From Thermoflexales bacterium (lineage in GTDB: Bacteria > Chloroflexota > Anaerolineae > Fen-1058), in the NCBI GenBank assembly GCA_030834835.1, contig JAUQXD010001115.1, positions 1-7,199 of the forward strand: DNA of 7,199 bases. Reading direction: 5' to 3'. The position numbers were made by a program, and so were the translations under genes. Below are positions 1-5,829 of the stretch, in pieces. Below the pieces are notes generated by a model that ran no database searches, was not told the origin of the DNA, and saw only the letters and a program-made list of their open reading frames with translations. Position 1 is the first letter of the stretch, and each line of letters opens with the position of its first letter.

Positions 1-1048
1 CTCGGCGGAATCGCGCGCGTATAATCACGGTAACGACCTCGACACGATCATGAAGAAGGCGGCGGCGCTGTTGGACGAAGTGCGCCGCAACTATCCTCAC
101 CTCGTGTTGCGCTTCAGCGGCGAGGATGCCTTCCGCACGCGCGAAGATGATTTGTTTCGCGTGTATGACGTGGTTGCCCCGTATGTCGATCGGTTTGGCA
201 CGCCCGATACCGTTGGCGTGGCGACACCGTCCTCTGTCGCGCGTCGCATCAGTGCCTTGCGCGAACGCTATCCGCAGGTGGATTTGGAAGGTCACTTTCA
301 TGATGATCGCGGCTTCGCGTTGATCAATTCACTTGAAGCGGTGAAGTCGGGGATGCGATACATCAACACGACGCTGCGCGACGGTCAGCAGACTTCGCTG
401 TTGCACGACCACCACAAGTATTTCTTTACCCGATCGGACAAAGAAGAGATCCTGCGCGCGTTGATTATCTACGGCGTAAAGTTCGTCGAGTTGTTTGCGC
501 CGCTGGTCAGCCCGCAGGAGCGCGAGGATTGGGCGGCGCTGCGCGACGTGCGCGATAGTCTGATCACGCAAAAGGGCTACACGTTCTTGCTGGCGCATGT
601 GCGCTGTCATCCGCGTGATGTCGAAAGTGCGGTTGAAGCCGGGGCCGATGGCTTAAACTTCTATATCGGCACCTCGGCGGAATCGCGCGCTTACAATCAC
701 GGCAACGACCTCGACACGATCATGAAGAAGGCGGCGGCGTTGCTGGATGAAGTGCGCCGCAACTATCCCCATCTCGTGTTGCGCTTCAGCGGCGAGGATG
801 CATTCCGCACACGCGAAGATGATCTGTTTCGCGTGTATGATGTGGTCGCGCCGTATGTCGACCGCTTTGGGACGCCCGATACAGTGGGGGTGGCGACGCC
901 GCAAAGTGTGGCCCGGCGCATCAACGCGCTGCGCGAGCGTTATCCACGCATCGATCTGGAAGGCCACTTCCACGACGATCGCGGCTTCGCGCTGATCAAT
1001 TCGCTGGAAGCGGTGAAGTCGGGAATGCGGTACATCAATACGACGCTG
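1..1048 (+). repeat. Tandem intragenic duplication, 672-nt period (two copies visible, first truncated)
   Basis: Bases 1-376 align without gaps to 673-1048. The repeat unit is 377-1048 (224 codons), and the preceding unit is cut by the window edge. Codon-by-codon reading gives four amino-acid differences (Ser/Gln, Ser/Asn, Gln/Arg and Val/Ile, all between about 230 and 282 in copy 1) and about 41 synonymous codon differences. Homology stops abruptly after the Leu codon at 374-376 (copy 1) and 1046-1048 (copy 2). Copy 1 then continues into the barrel's first strand (RDGQQ) and copy 2 into its normal continuation (LGIAERSG). The period is divisible by three, so the frame is kept. Confidence 0.95.
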
Positions 1049-1633
1049 CTGGGCATCGCGGAACGATCGGGCATTACCAGCATGACGGCGCTGTTGTTCA
1101 ACCTGTATATCGATCGCGAGTTCGATAAACTCGAAGGCTATCACCTGCGTGGCTCGTATCCGATCAATGTGACGGCGGCGGATAAATTGAAGATGCTCGT
1201 GCCGCCGAAAGAGCCGGTGAGTTTGACCAATCGCACGCACACGGCCGGTGTGCATCAGAATGCGGTATTGAATGATGCATCCACGTATGAAGCGCATCCG
1301 CTCGATCTGTTTGGTGTCAGCGAGACCGAAATTTTGCTGGGGCCGCTGTCGGGCTGGAATATCATCCACTACTTTTTGAAAGAGATTCGCTATTTCGAAA
1401 TTGATGAGGCCACGGCCAGAGAAGTCGCAGCCGTGTTTAAGCAGCGCGTGTATCAACAGTCACCGGACATTTCGCCGGAGCAGGTGTTGATCGATATTGC
1501 GGAGAAAGAGTTTGGACTGGCGCGGCTGAATTTGCCGAAGGTCGCGCCATCGATCGTGCAACGGCTGGATTCGTCGGCGAATGGGCGTTCGTCGCAATTG
1601 AACGGGATTCAACTGAAGCGCGAGGTGGCTTAA
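2..1633 (+). CDS. hcs: Homocitrate synthase (DRE-TIM metallolyase), 5'-partial, with an internal tandem duplication
   Basis: It would condense 2-oxoglutarate with acetyl-CoA to homocitrate, the first step of AAA lysine synthesis in the cytosol. The reading frame is open from base 2, so the true start lies upstream. The ATG at 50 falls inside conserved barrel sequence and is not the start. A complete synthase is visible from about 353: barrel strand 1 with NTTLRDGQQ (Arg-Asp at 377-382), [26 protein letters not shown], the metal-binding HFH pair (965-973), [13 protein letters not shown], and the C-terminal [11 protein letters not shown] and LSGWN segments. From Met353 this is 426 aa, the usual size. 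Before it lies a second copy of the barrel segment, offset by 672 nt. The whole protein would be about 650 aa if copy 1 is complete upstream. The alignment resembles Lys20 and Thermus HCS from memory. An isopropylmalate or citramalate synthase is less likely given the downstream lysK. The stop overlaps the next start as TAATG. Confidence 0.85.
   Translation, partial: SAESRAYNHGNDLDTIMKKAAALLDEVRRNYPHLVLRFSGEDAFRTREDDLFRVYDVVAPYVDRFGTPDTVGVATPSSVARRISALRERYPQVDLEGHFHDDRGFALINSLEAVKSGMRYINTTLRDGQQTSLLHDHHKYFFTRSDKEEILRALIIYGVKFVELFAPLVSPQEREDWAALRDVRDSLITQKGYTFLLAHVRCHPRDVESAVEAGADGLNFYIGTSAESRAYNHGNDLDTIMKKAAALLDEVRRNYPHLVLRFSGEDAFRTREDDLFRVYDVVAPYVDRFGTPDTVGVATPQSVARRINALRERYPRIDLEGHFHDDRGFALINSLEAVKSGMRYINTTLLGIAERSGITSMTALLFNLYIDREFDKLEGYHLRGSYPINVTAADKLKMLVPPKEPVSLTNRTHTAGVHQNAVLNDASTYEAHPLDLFGVSETEILLGPLSGWNIIHYFLKEIRYFEIDEATAREVAAVFKQRVYQQSPDISPEQVLIDIAEKEFGLARLNLPKVAPSIVQRLDSSANGRSSQLNGIQLKREVA
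1623..1628 (+). promoter_or_regulatory. Ribosome binding site for lysT inside the end of hcs
   Basis: AGGTGG lies four bases before the ATG at 1633 and within the last codons of the homocitrate synthase. With the TAATG stop-start overlap, it supports translational coupling of the two genes and fixes the lysT start. Confidence 0.6.
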
Positions 1634-2964
1634 TGGGTTATACGTTTGCGGAAAAAGCGCTGGCGCGCGCAGCGGGCTTGTCACATACGATTGCGGGTCA
1701 AGTGATCGATGCGAAGCCGGATGTGGCCTTGTCGCACGATAACACTGCGGCCATCGCGCGAATCTTCAGGGCGATCGGACTCGATCGGGTGGTGATCCCC
1801 GAACGGATGTGCGTTACACTCGATCATGCCGTGCCTGCCCCCACGCCCAAACATGCGCAGAATCATGCGGAAGTGCGCGCGTTCGTGATCGAGCAGGGCA
1901 TCAAGAATTTTTTCGAAGTCGGGCGCGGCATCTGTCATCAGGTGCTGAGCGAGGAAGCGCTGGTCTTGCCGGGACAGTTGGTGCTGGGCGCGGATAGCCA
2001 CACGACGCACTTCGGGTGGCTGGGTGCGTTTGGCGCGGGGATCGGCCGAACAGAGATGGCGGCGATCTGGGCGACAGGCGAATTGTGGCTGCGTGTGCCT
2101 GAAAGCATGAAGGTGATCGTCACGGGCGAGTTGGGGCGCGGCGTGACCTCGAAGGATTTGTGCCTGCATTTGATCGGAATGCTCGGCGCAGACGGCGGCC
2201 TCTATCAATCGATCGAGTTTCGCGGCGAAGCGCTCGCCAAGATGTCGCTTGCCAGCCGCATGGTCATCCCCAACATGATGGCCGAGTTCGGCGCGAAGAA
2301 TGCGTATTTGCCGCCGGATGAAGCGGTTTTTGAGTATCTGGCGGAAAGGCGGATGAGGGATCGGGGATCGGGGATCGGGGATCAGGGATCAGGGAATCAG
2401 GAATCAGAAATCAGAAATCAACAATCAGCAATTGAAGCGTTGGCGATCTATCCCGACGACGATGCCATCTACGCTTCGACGCACGCGATCGATGCGGCGT
2501 CGATTGAATTGAAGGTGGCGGTGCCGCACACCGTCGATAATGTGAAGCCGCTGCGCGAAGTGGCCGGCATGAAAGTTCATCAGGCGTTTTTGGGGACATG
2601 CACCAACGGTCGGCTGGAGGATCTGGCGGTAGCGGCTGAAATCGTGAAAGGTAAGCGCGTCGCCAGTGGCACACGCCTGCTCGTGATTCCGGCGTCGTCA
2701 GAGATTTACGCACAAGCGATTCAGGCCGGATATGTTCAAACGTTGCTGGAAGCGGGTGCGGTGTTTGGCACGCCGGGCTGCGGACCGTGCATGGGCAATC
2801 ACATGGGCATCCTCGCGCCGGGCGAGGTCTGCGTCTCGACGGCGAATCGCAACTTCAAAGGGCGCATGGGCCAGCCGGATGCGGACATCTATCTGGCAAG
2901 TCCGGCCATCGTGGCGGCGAGCGCAATCAAGGGTGTGCTGGCTGATCCGAGAGAGATTGAGTGA
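1633..2964 (+). CDS. lysT: Homoaconitase large subunit (aconitase/isopropylmalate isomerase family)
   Basis: With the small subunit it would dehydrate homocitrate to cis-homoaconitate and rehydrate it to homoisocitrate, using a [4Fe-4S] cluster. It has 443 aa, close to LeuC/HacA subunits (about 420-470). Visible motifs are DNTAA (36-40), [15 protein letters not shown] (64-78), [33 protein letters not shown] (118-141) and GTCTNGR (321-327). The cluster cysteines are expected to be Cys323, Cys383 and Cys386 (the last two in GCGPCMGNH). The C-terminal part has [12 protein letters not shown] and [15 protein letters not shown]. An unusual Gly/Asp/Gln/Ser-rich stretch at residues 242-265 is encoded by a heptamer repeat tract and sits in a loop between barrel-like core segments. 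The frame stays open and downstream motifs are intact, so the gene looks functional. The isopropylmalate isomerase LeuC is the alternative by sequence alone. Position between homocitrate synthase and homoisocitrate dehydrogenase favours homoaconitase. Confidence 0.87.
   Translation: MGYTFAEKALARAAGLSHTIAGQVIDAKPDVALSHDNTAAIARIFRAIGLDRVVIPERMCVTLDHAVPAPTPKHAQNHAEVRAFVIEQGIKNFFEVGRGICHQVLSEEALVLPGQLVLGADSHTTHFGWLGAFGAGIGRTEMAAIWATGELWLRVPESMKVIVTGELGRGVTSKDLCLHLIGMLGADGGLYQSIEFRGEALAKMSLASRMVIPNMMAEFGAKNAYLPPDEAVFEYLAERRMRDRGSGIGDQGSGNQESEIRNQQSAIEALAIYPDDDAIYASTHAIDAASIELKVAVPHTVDNVKPLREVAGMKVHQAFLGTCTNGRLEDLAVAAEIVKGKRVASGTRLLVIPASSEIYAQAIQAGYVQTLLEAGAVFGTPGCGPCMGNHMGILAPGEVCVSTANRNFKGRMGQPDADIYLASPAIVAASAIKGVLADPREIE
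2357..2427 (+). repeat. Degenerate heptamer tandem repeat inserted in frame in lysT
   Basis: Ten consecutive units read GGGATCG three times, GGGATCA twice, GGGAATCA (8 nt), GGAATCA, GAAATCA twice and ACAATCA. They grade from G-rich to A-rich. The tract encodes [24 protein letters not shown] low-complexity sequence between EYLAER and [10 protein letters not shown], a region where related subunits have only a short loop as far as I recall. Its composition and periodicity are unlike the flanking coding sequence. Confidence 0.9.
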
Positions 2965-3006
2965 TTGTCTGACAAGATGACGCGCCGCAAAAGCGCGGCG
3001 GATGAC

Positions 3007-3010
3007 AGGA
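3007..3010 (+). promoter_or_regulatory. Ribosome binding site supporting the lysU start at 3016
   Basis: AGGA ends five bases before the ATG at 3016. The alternative in-frame starts (TTG 2965, ATG 2977, ATG 3010) have weaker or badly spaced purine stretches. They would also add residues that family members normally lack before the G-x-VWKYGDGVNTD segment. Confidence 0.5.
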
Positions 3011-3015
3011 TGACC

Positions 3016-3549
3016 ATGACGCAATCAACTCTCGTTGGTAAAGTTTGGAAGTATGGTGACGGCGTTAACACCGACGTGATCTTTCCCGGCAAGTACACAT
3101 ATACGTTGAAGGAGCCGAAGGAGATCGCCGCGCATGCGTTGGAAGATTTGGACGCGCGCTTTGCTACTGACGCTCAACCTGGCGATGTGATCGTGGCGGG
3201 GCGCAACTGGGGCAATGGTAGTTCGCGTGAGCAGGCGGTGACAGCGTTGAAATACAAGGGCATCGCGGCAGTCGTGGCGAAGTCGTTTGCGCGGATTTAT
3301 TTTCGCAACGGCATCAATCAAGGCTTGCTGTTGCTCACGTGTCCTGAAGCGGTCGATGCCGCGCAGGCGGGCGACGCGATCACGATTGATGTGGAACGCA
3401 ATGTCATTCGCTTAAATGATCGCGAGTTTCCGTTTCCGCCGTTATCCTGGACGGCACTGGGCATCATCAATGATGGCGGGTTGGTCCAGCACATTCGCAA
3501 GAAACTCGGTTTGACCAATACGGAAGCCGTACCGTTGGGTGGAGAATAA
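3016..3549 (+). CDS. lysU: Homoaconitase small subunit (swivel domain)
   Basis: This is the partner of the upstream large subunit. It supplies the swivel domain that closes the active site and helps recognise the substrate. From ATG 3016 it has 177 aa, near the usual 160-170 aa. Motifs: GKVWKYGDGVNTDVIFPGKY (residues 8-27), with the substrate-loop region at about GKYTYT; GRNWGNGSSREQA (62-74), the family GxNxGxGSSRE signature; and IYFRNGINQGLLLL (94-107). The reading frame is open back to a TTG at 2965 directly after the lysT stop, and ATGs at 2977 and 3010 are possible. I prefer 3016 for its AGGA site and for the N-terminus length. A LeuD (isopropylmalate isomerase) role cannot be excluded from this subunit alone. 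The operon context points to homoaconitase. Confidence 0.85.
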   Translation: MTQSTLVGKVWKYGDGVNTDVIFPGKYTYTLKEPKEIAAHALEDLDARFATDAQPGDVIVAGRNWGNGSSREQAVTALKYKGIAAVVAKSFARIYFRNGINQGLLLLTCPEAVDAAQAGDAITIDVERNVIRLNDREFPFPPLSWTALGIINDGGLVQHIRKKLGLTNTEAVPLGGE

Positions 3550-3610
3550 CAAGTAATGAATAACGAGTAAAGCGTGATCCGCACCTTACTCGTTACTCAT
3601 TTTACTCGTT
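3548..3610 (+). repeat. AT-rich inverted repeat between lysU and the dehydrogenase gene
   Basis: The left arm (3548-3570) and right arm (3586-3610) are near reverse complements. The inner 16 bases pair with one mismatch (AATGAATAACGAGTAA against TTACTCGTTACTCATT), and the outer part pairs after a 2-base gap. The loop is 15 nt. The arms are themselves built of 7-nt units (TTACTCG, TTACTCA). The left arm begins in the lysU stop codon. It is not a classical terminator: the stem is AT-rich, no clean U-tract follows, and a gene of the same pathway lies just downstream. It may be an mRNA-stability hairpin or a dispersed repeat. Confidence 0.75.
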
Positions 3611-3617
3611 CGGATTC

Positions 3618-3623
3618 AGGGAG
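3618..3623 (+). promoter_or_regulatory. Strong ribosome binding site for a TTG start
   Basis: AGGGAG stands eight bases before the TTG at 3632. It supports that TTG as the start of the dehydrogenase, whose family N-terminus ([14 protein letters not shown]) begins at once. Confidence 0.7.
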
Positions 3624-3631
3624 CTATCTGG

Positions 3632-4648
3632 TTGACCAAAATCTGTCTCATCAACGGCGACGGCGTCGGTAAAGAAGTCATTCCCGCGGCGGCGGAAGTG
3701 CTGGCAGCGTTGGGCCTGGGCCTTGAATTTGTCGAGGCATACGCCGGTTTTGGGCATTTCACGCACAGCGGCGATGCAATTCCTGACGCAACTTTAGCCG
3801 ACGTGGCTGCGTGCGGCGTAGCGTTGTTTGGCGCAACGTCATCACCATCAACCAAAGTTGCGGGTTATCGCAGCCCGATTCTGGCGCTGCGAAAGGCCTT
3901 CGATCTGTACGCTAATCTGCGGCCGGTTCAATCGCTGCCCGGATCGTTTTCGCGTCAAGATCTCAATCTATTGATTGTGCGTGAAAACACTGAGGGGCTG
4001 TATGCAGGCCGCGAGCGACTCGATGGCGATACGGCCATTGCCGAACGTGTCATCACGCGGCGCGGCTCAACGCGGATCGTTCGAGTTGCGTTTGAGCAGG
4101 CGAGGAAACGGGTTCGGGGATCAGGGTTCAGGGATCGGGGGGCGGTTGTCACCGTCGTTCATAAAGCCAATGTGCTGAAGGTGACGGATGGTCTGTTTCG
4201 CGAGTGTGCGCTTGCTGTGGCGAAAGACTATCCCGACGTTGCCATGAAAGAGATGCTGGTCGACGCGATGGCGATGCGGTTGGTGCGTGACCCTGAAAAC
4301 TTCGATGTGATTGTGACGACGAATTTGTTTGGCGACATATTGTCTGATGAAGCGAGCGCCCTCATCGGTGGATTGGGTGTCGCGCCCTCGGCGAATGTTG
4401 GTGAAAAGGCGGCGGTGTTTGAGCCGGTGCACGGCTCCGCGCCGGATATTGCGGGGCAGGGCGTGGCGAATCCGATCGGCGCGATTCTGTCCGCCGCGAT
4501 GCTGCTCGATCACATCGGGCAGGGTGAGGCGGCGCAGCGCATGCGGCGGGCCGTGAACGCGACGATTGAGCAGGGTGTGCTCCCGCGCGATCTGGGCGGC
4601 ATGGCGACGACGCGCGAGGTGACCAGAGGCGTCGTCGGTAACTTGTGA
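3632..4648 (+). CDS. hicd: Homoisocitrate dehydrogenase (beta-decarboxylating, NAD-type)
   Basis: It would oxidise and decarboxylate homoisocitrate to 2-oxoadipate, using Mg2+ and probably NAD+. The TTG start gives 338 aa, against about 334 for the Thermus enzyme. Motifs: [15 protein letters not shown] (6-20); [20 protein letters not shown] (79-98), the loop that sets substrate choice in this family, with Arg80, Arg87 and Arg97; [12 protein letters not shown] (115-126), with the expected catalytic Tyr124; HKANVLK (177-183), with Lys178; and Asp211, Asp235 and Asp239 as likely metal ligands ([12 protein letters not shown]). Further motifs are [13 protein letters not shown] and [13 protein letters not shown]. 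Residues 160-170 come from a GGGWTCR heptamer insertion just before the strand leading to Lys178. This is normally a short turn, so activity is probably kept. Isopropylmalate or isocitrate dehydrogenase activity is possible in this family. The AAA neighbours decide the call. Confidence 0.87.
   Translation: MTKICLINGDGVGKEVIPAAAEVLAALGLGLEFVEAYAGFGHFTHSGDAIPDATLADVAACGVALFGATSSPSTKVAGYRSPILALRKAFDLYANLRPVQSLPGSFSRQDLNLLIVRENTEGLYAGRERLDGDTAIAERVITRRGSTRIVRVAFEQARKRVRGSGFRDRGAVVTVVHKANVLKVTDGLFRECALAVAKDYPDVAMKEMLVDAMAMRLVRDPENFDVIVTTNLFGDILSDEASALIGGLGVAPSANVGEKAAVFEPVHGSAPDIAGQGVANPIGAILSAAMLLDHIGQGEAAQRMRRAVNATIEQGVLPRDLGGMATTREVTRGVVGNL
4110..4140 (+). repeat. GGGWTCR heptamer repeat inserted in frame in the dehydrogenase gene
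   Basis: Four perfect GGGWTCR heptamers follow each other (GGGTTCG, GGGATCA, GGGTTCA, GGGATCG), then GGG. They encode [11 protein letters not shown], which separates FEQARK from [12 protein letters not shown]. The family usually has only a few residues here. It is the same motif as the tract in the homoaconitase large subunit. Confidence 0.88.
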
Positions 4649-4653
4649 CTTTG

Positions 4654-4716
4654 AAAAGCGATCCACGAATTCGCACCAATCTGCTCGAATCTTCTTGATT
4701 CGTGGATCACTCTTTT
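4654..4716 (+). repeat. Hairpin-forming inverted repeat upstream of lysK, with alternative pairings
   Basis: GATCCACGAAT (4660-4670) pairs perfectly with ATTCGTGGATC (4698-4708). Outside a small internal loop, AAAAG (4654-4658) can pair with CTTTT (4712-4716). The 27-nt loop holds CGAATC (4686-4691), which can instead pair with GATTCG (4697-4702) around a TTCTT loop. The element starts 5 nt after the dehydrogenase stop and ends 8 nt before the preferred lysK start. It could modulate lysK translation or transcript processing, or be a dispersed CACGAAT-type repeat. Only the pairing is seen directly. Confidence 0.75.
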
Positions 4717-4724
4717 GGATCGAT

Positions 4725-5759
4725 ATGAACGAGATTGAATTGTTGGAAGGCTTGCTCCAAAGATACAGTCCCACGCATCAGGAAGCGGAGGCGGTGAATT
4801 ACCTCGTGGCGCAGATGAGCGCGGCGGGCTTCGCCGCGCGCGTCGATGAGGCGGGCAATGCCGTCGGCGTGATTGGCGACGGGCCGCGCGAGGTGATGCT
4901 GCTCGGCCACATCGATACGGTGCCGGGTTTTATCGAGGTGCGGCGCGAAGATGATTGCCTGTATGGGCGCGGCGCGGTCGATGCGAAGGGGCCGCTGGCG
5001 TGCTTTGCGGCGGCGAGCGCGTTAGCCGGAGCGCGAGCGGGTTATCGCTTTTTCGTGATCGGTGCAGTAGGCGAAGAAGGCGATTCGCGCGGGGCGCAGT
5101 GGGTGCGCGATCATTATCGACCAGATTACTTGATCATCGGCGAGCCAAGCGGCTGGGAACGCGTGACGCTGGGCTACAAGGGCAGTGCGTGGTACGAGTA
5201 CGAAGTGAAGCGCACGCTGGCGCATACCTCGGCCAACGTCGAGAGCGCGTGTCAGGCGGCGGTGAGTTTTTGGAATCGCGTGACGGGCCACACCGCACAG
5301 TTCAACATCGATCGGCCCAGGATGTTCGAGCAACTCATTCCATCGCTGCGTGAGATGCACTCAGGCTCGGATGGTTTTGTGGAGACGGCGCAGTTGAAGT
5401 TCAACTTGCGCGTGCCGCCGGGGATCAAGCGCGAGGGGCTGGAAGAATCAATCGGGTTGTTGAAAACCGACGCGCAGCTGAACTTGATCGAATTCACCGC
5501 CGCTTATCGGGCCGAGAAGAATACGCCGTTGGTGCGCGCGTTCTTATCAGCTATTCGCCAGCACGCCGGATCACCTGGCTTTACTGTGAAATCAGGCACG
5601 TCCGATATGAATATCACCGCGCCGATGTGGCAGTGCCCCACGCTGGCTTACGGCCCCGGCGACTCCGATCTGGATCATACCCCGAACGAACATATCCTCG
5701 TCAGTGAATATCAGCGCGGCGTGCAGGTGCTGGCACACGTGCTGCGAACCCTGCAATAG
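4725..5759 (+). CDS. lysK: LysW-gamma-lysine hydrolase (M20 metallopeptidase family)
   Basis: It would hydrolyse the bond between the C-terminal Glu of carrier LysW and lysine, giving free lysine in the cytosol. From ATG 4725 it has 344 aa, normal for LysK (about 340-360). Expected zinc ligands and catalytic residues are all present: GHIDTVPG (His62, Asp64), [10 protein letters not shown] (Asp86), GEEGDSRG (Glu117 as general base, Glu118), GEPSGW (Glu140) and DLDHTPNEH (His318). The middle part (about 150-265) would be the dimerisation domain, and SGTSDMN (290-296) is typical of LysK/ArgE-like members. The frame extends back to a TTG at 4695, but that would start inside the hairpin right arm. 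The ATG gives the conserved N-terminus although its ribosome site is weak (GGAT at 4717-4720). Relatives can also release ornithine from LysW, so a dual lysine/arginine role is possible. Confidence 0.87.
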   Translation: MNEIELLEGLLQRYSPTHQEAEAVNYLVAQMSAAGFAARVDEAGNAVGVIGDGPREVMLLGHIDTVPGFIEVRREDDCLYGRGAVDAKGPLACFAAASALAGARAGYRFFVIGAVGEEGDSRGAQWVRDHYRPDYLIIGEPSGWERVTLGYKGSAWYEYEVKRTLAHTSANVESACQAAVSFWNRVTGHTAQFNIDRPRMFEQLIPSLREMHSGSDGFVETAQLKFNLRVPPGIKREGLEESIGLLKTDAQLNLIEFTAAYRAEKNTPLVRAFLSAIRQHAGSPGFTVKSGTSDMNITAPMWQCPTLAYGPGDSDLDHTPNEHILVSEYQRGVQVLAHVLRTLQ

Positions 5760-5781
5760 CCCGATCGATCCATCAAGGCTG

Positions 5782-5821
5782 CGCGAGAATTATTTGCCGG
5801 GCCTCAATCACTTCGCGTTTT
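5782..5821 (+). terminator. Weak candidate terminator hairpin in the convergent gap
   Basis: In the 70-nt gap between the two converging genes, CGCGA (5782-5786) can pair with TCGCG (5813-5817), followed by TTTT. The stem is short and the loop is about 26 nt, so support is poor. It is listed because a terminator for the lysine operon is expected here and nothing better is visible. No T-run follows the hairpin on the - strand. Confidence 0.2.
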
Positions 5822-5829
5822 CATGAGGT

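Noticed and set aside
653..1456. Long open frame (267 codons) on the - strand opposite homocitrate synthase
   Set aside because: It has a Gln/Arg/His-rich composition with no domain, and it lies fully over conserved coding sequence. It is a typical antisense shadow in GC-biased DNA.
50..1633. ATG at 50 as the start of homocitrate synthase
   Set aside because: The frame is open upstream, and the matching codon in copy 2 (722) is an internal Met within conserved sequence ([11 protein letters not shown]).
2357..2427. Repeat tract as a frameshift that makes lysT a pseudogene
   Set aside because: The frame is the same on both sides. The iron-sulfur cysteines and C-terminal motifs follow in frame.
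2983..3000. Small GC hairpin (CGCCGC / GCGGCG, AAAAGC loop) between lysT and lysU
   Set aside because: The six-pair stem is short for this GC-rich DNA, lacks a U-tract and sits upstream of the ribosome site. It is too weak to call regulatory.
1633..4648. Reading the block as leucine synthesis (leuA-leuC-leuD-leuB)
   Set aside because: The families are related, but the first enzyme resembles homocitrate synthases in its barrel motifs, the dehydrogenase resembles homoisocitrate dehydrogenases, and lysK follows. Dual specificity is not excluded.
4121..4774. 217-codon - strand frame over the dehydrogenase and the lysK spacer
   Set aside because: It is His/Arg-rich, shows no motif, and lies opposite conserved dehydrogenase motifs. 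I treat it as a shadow.
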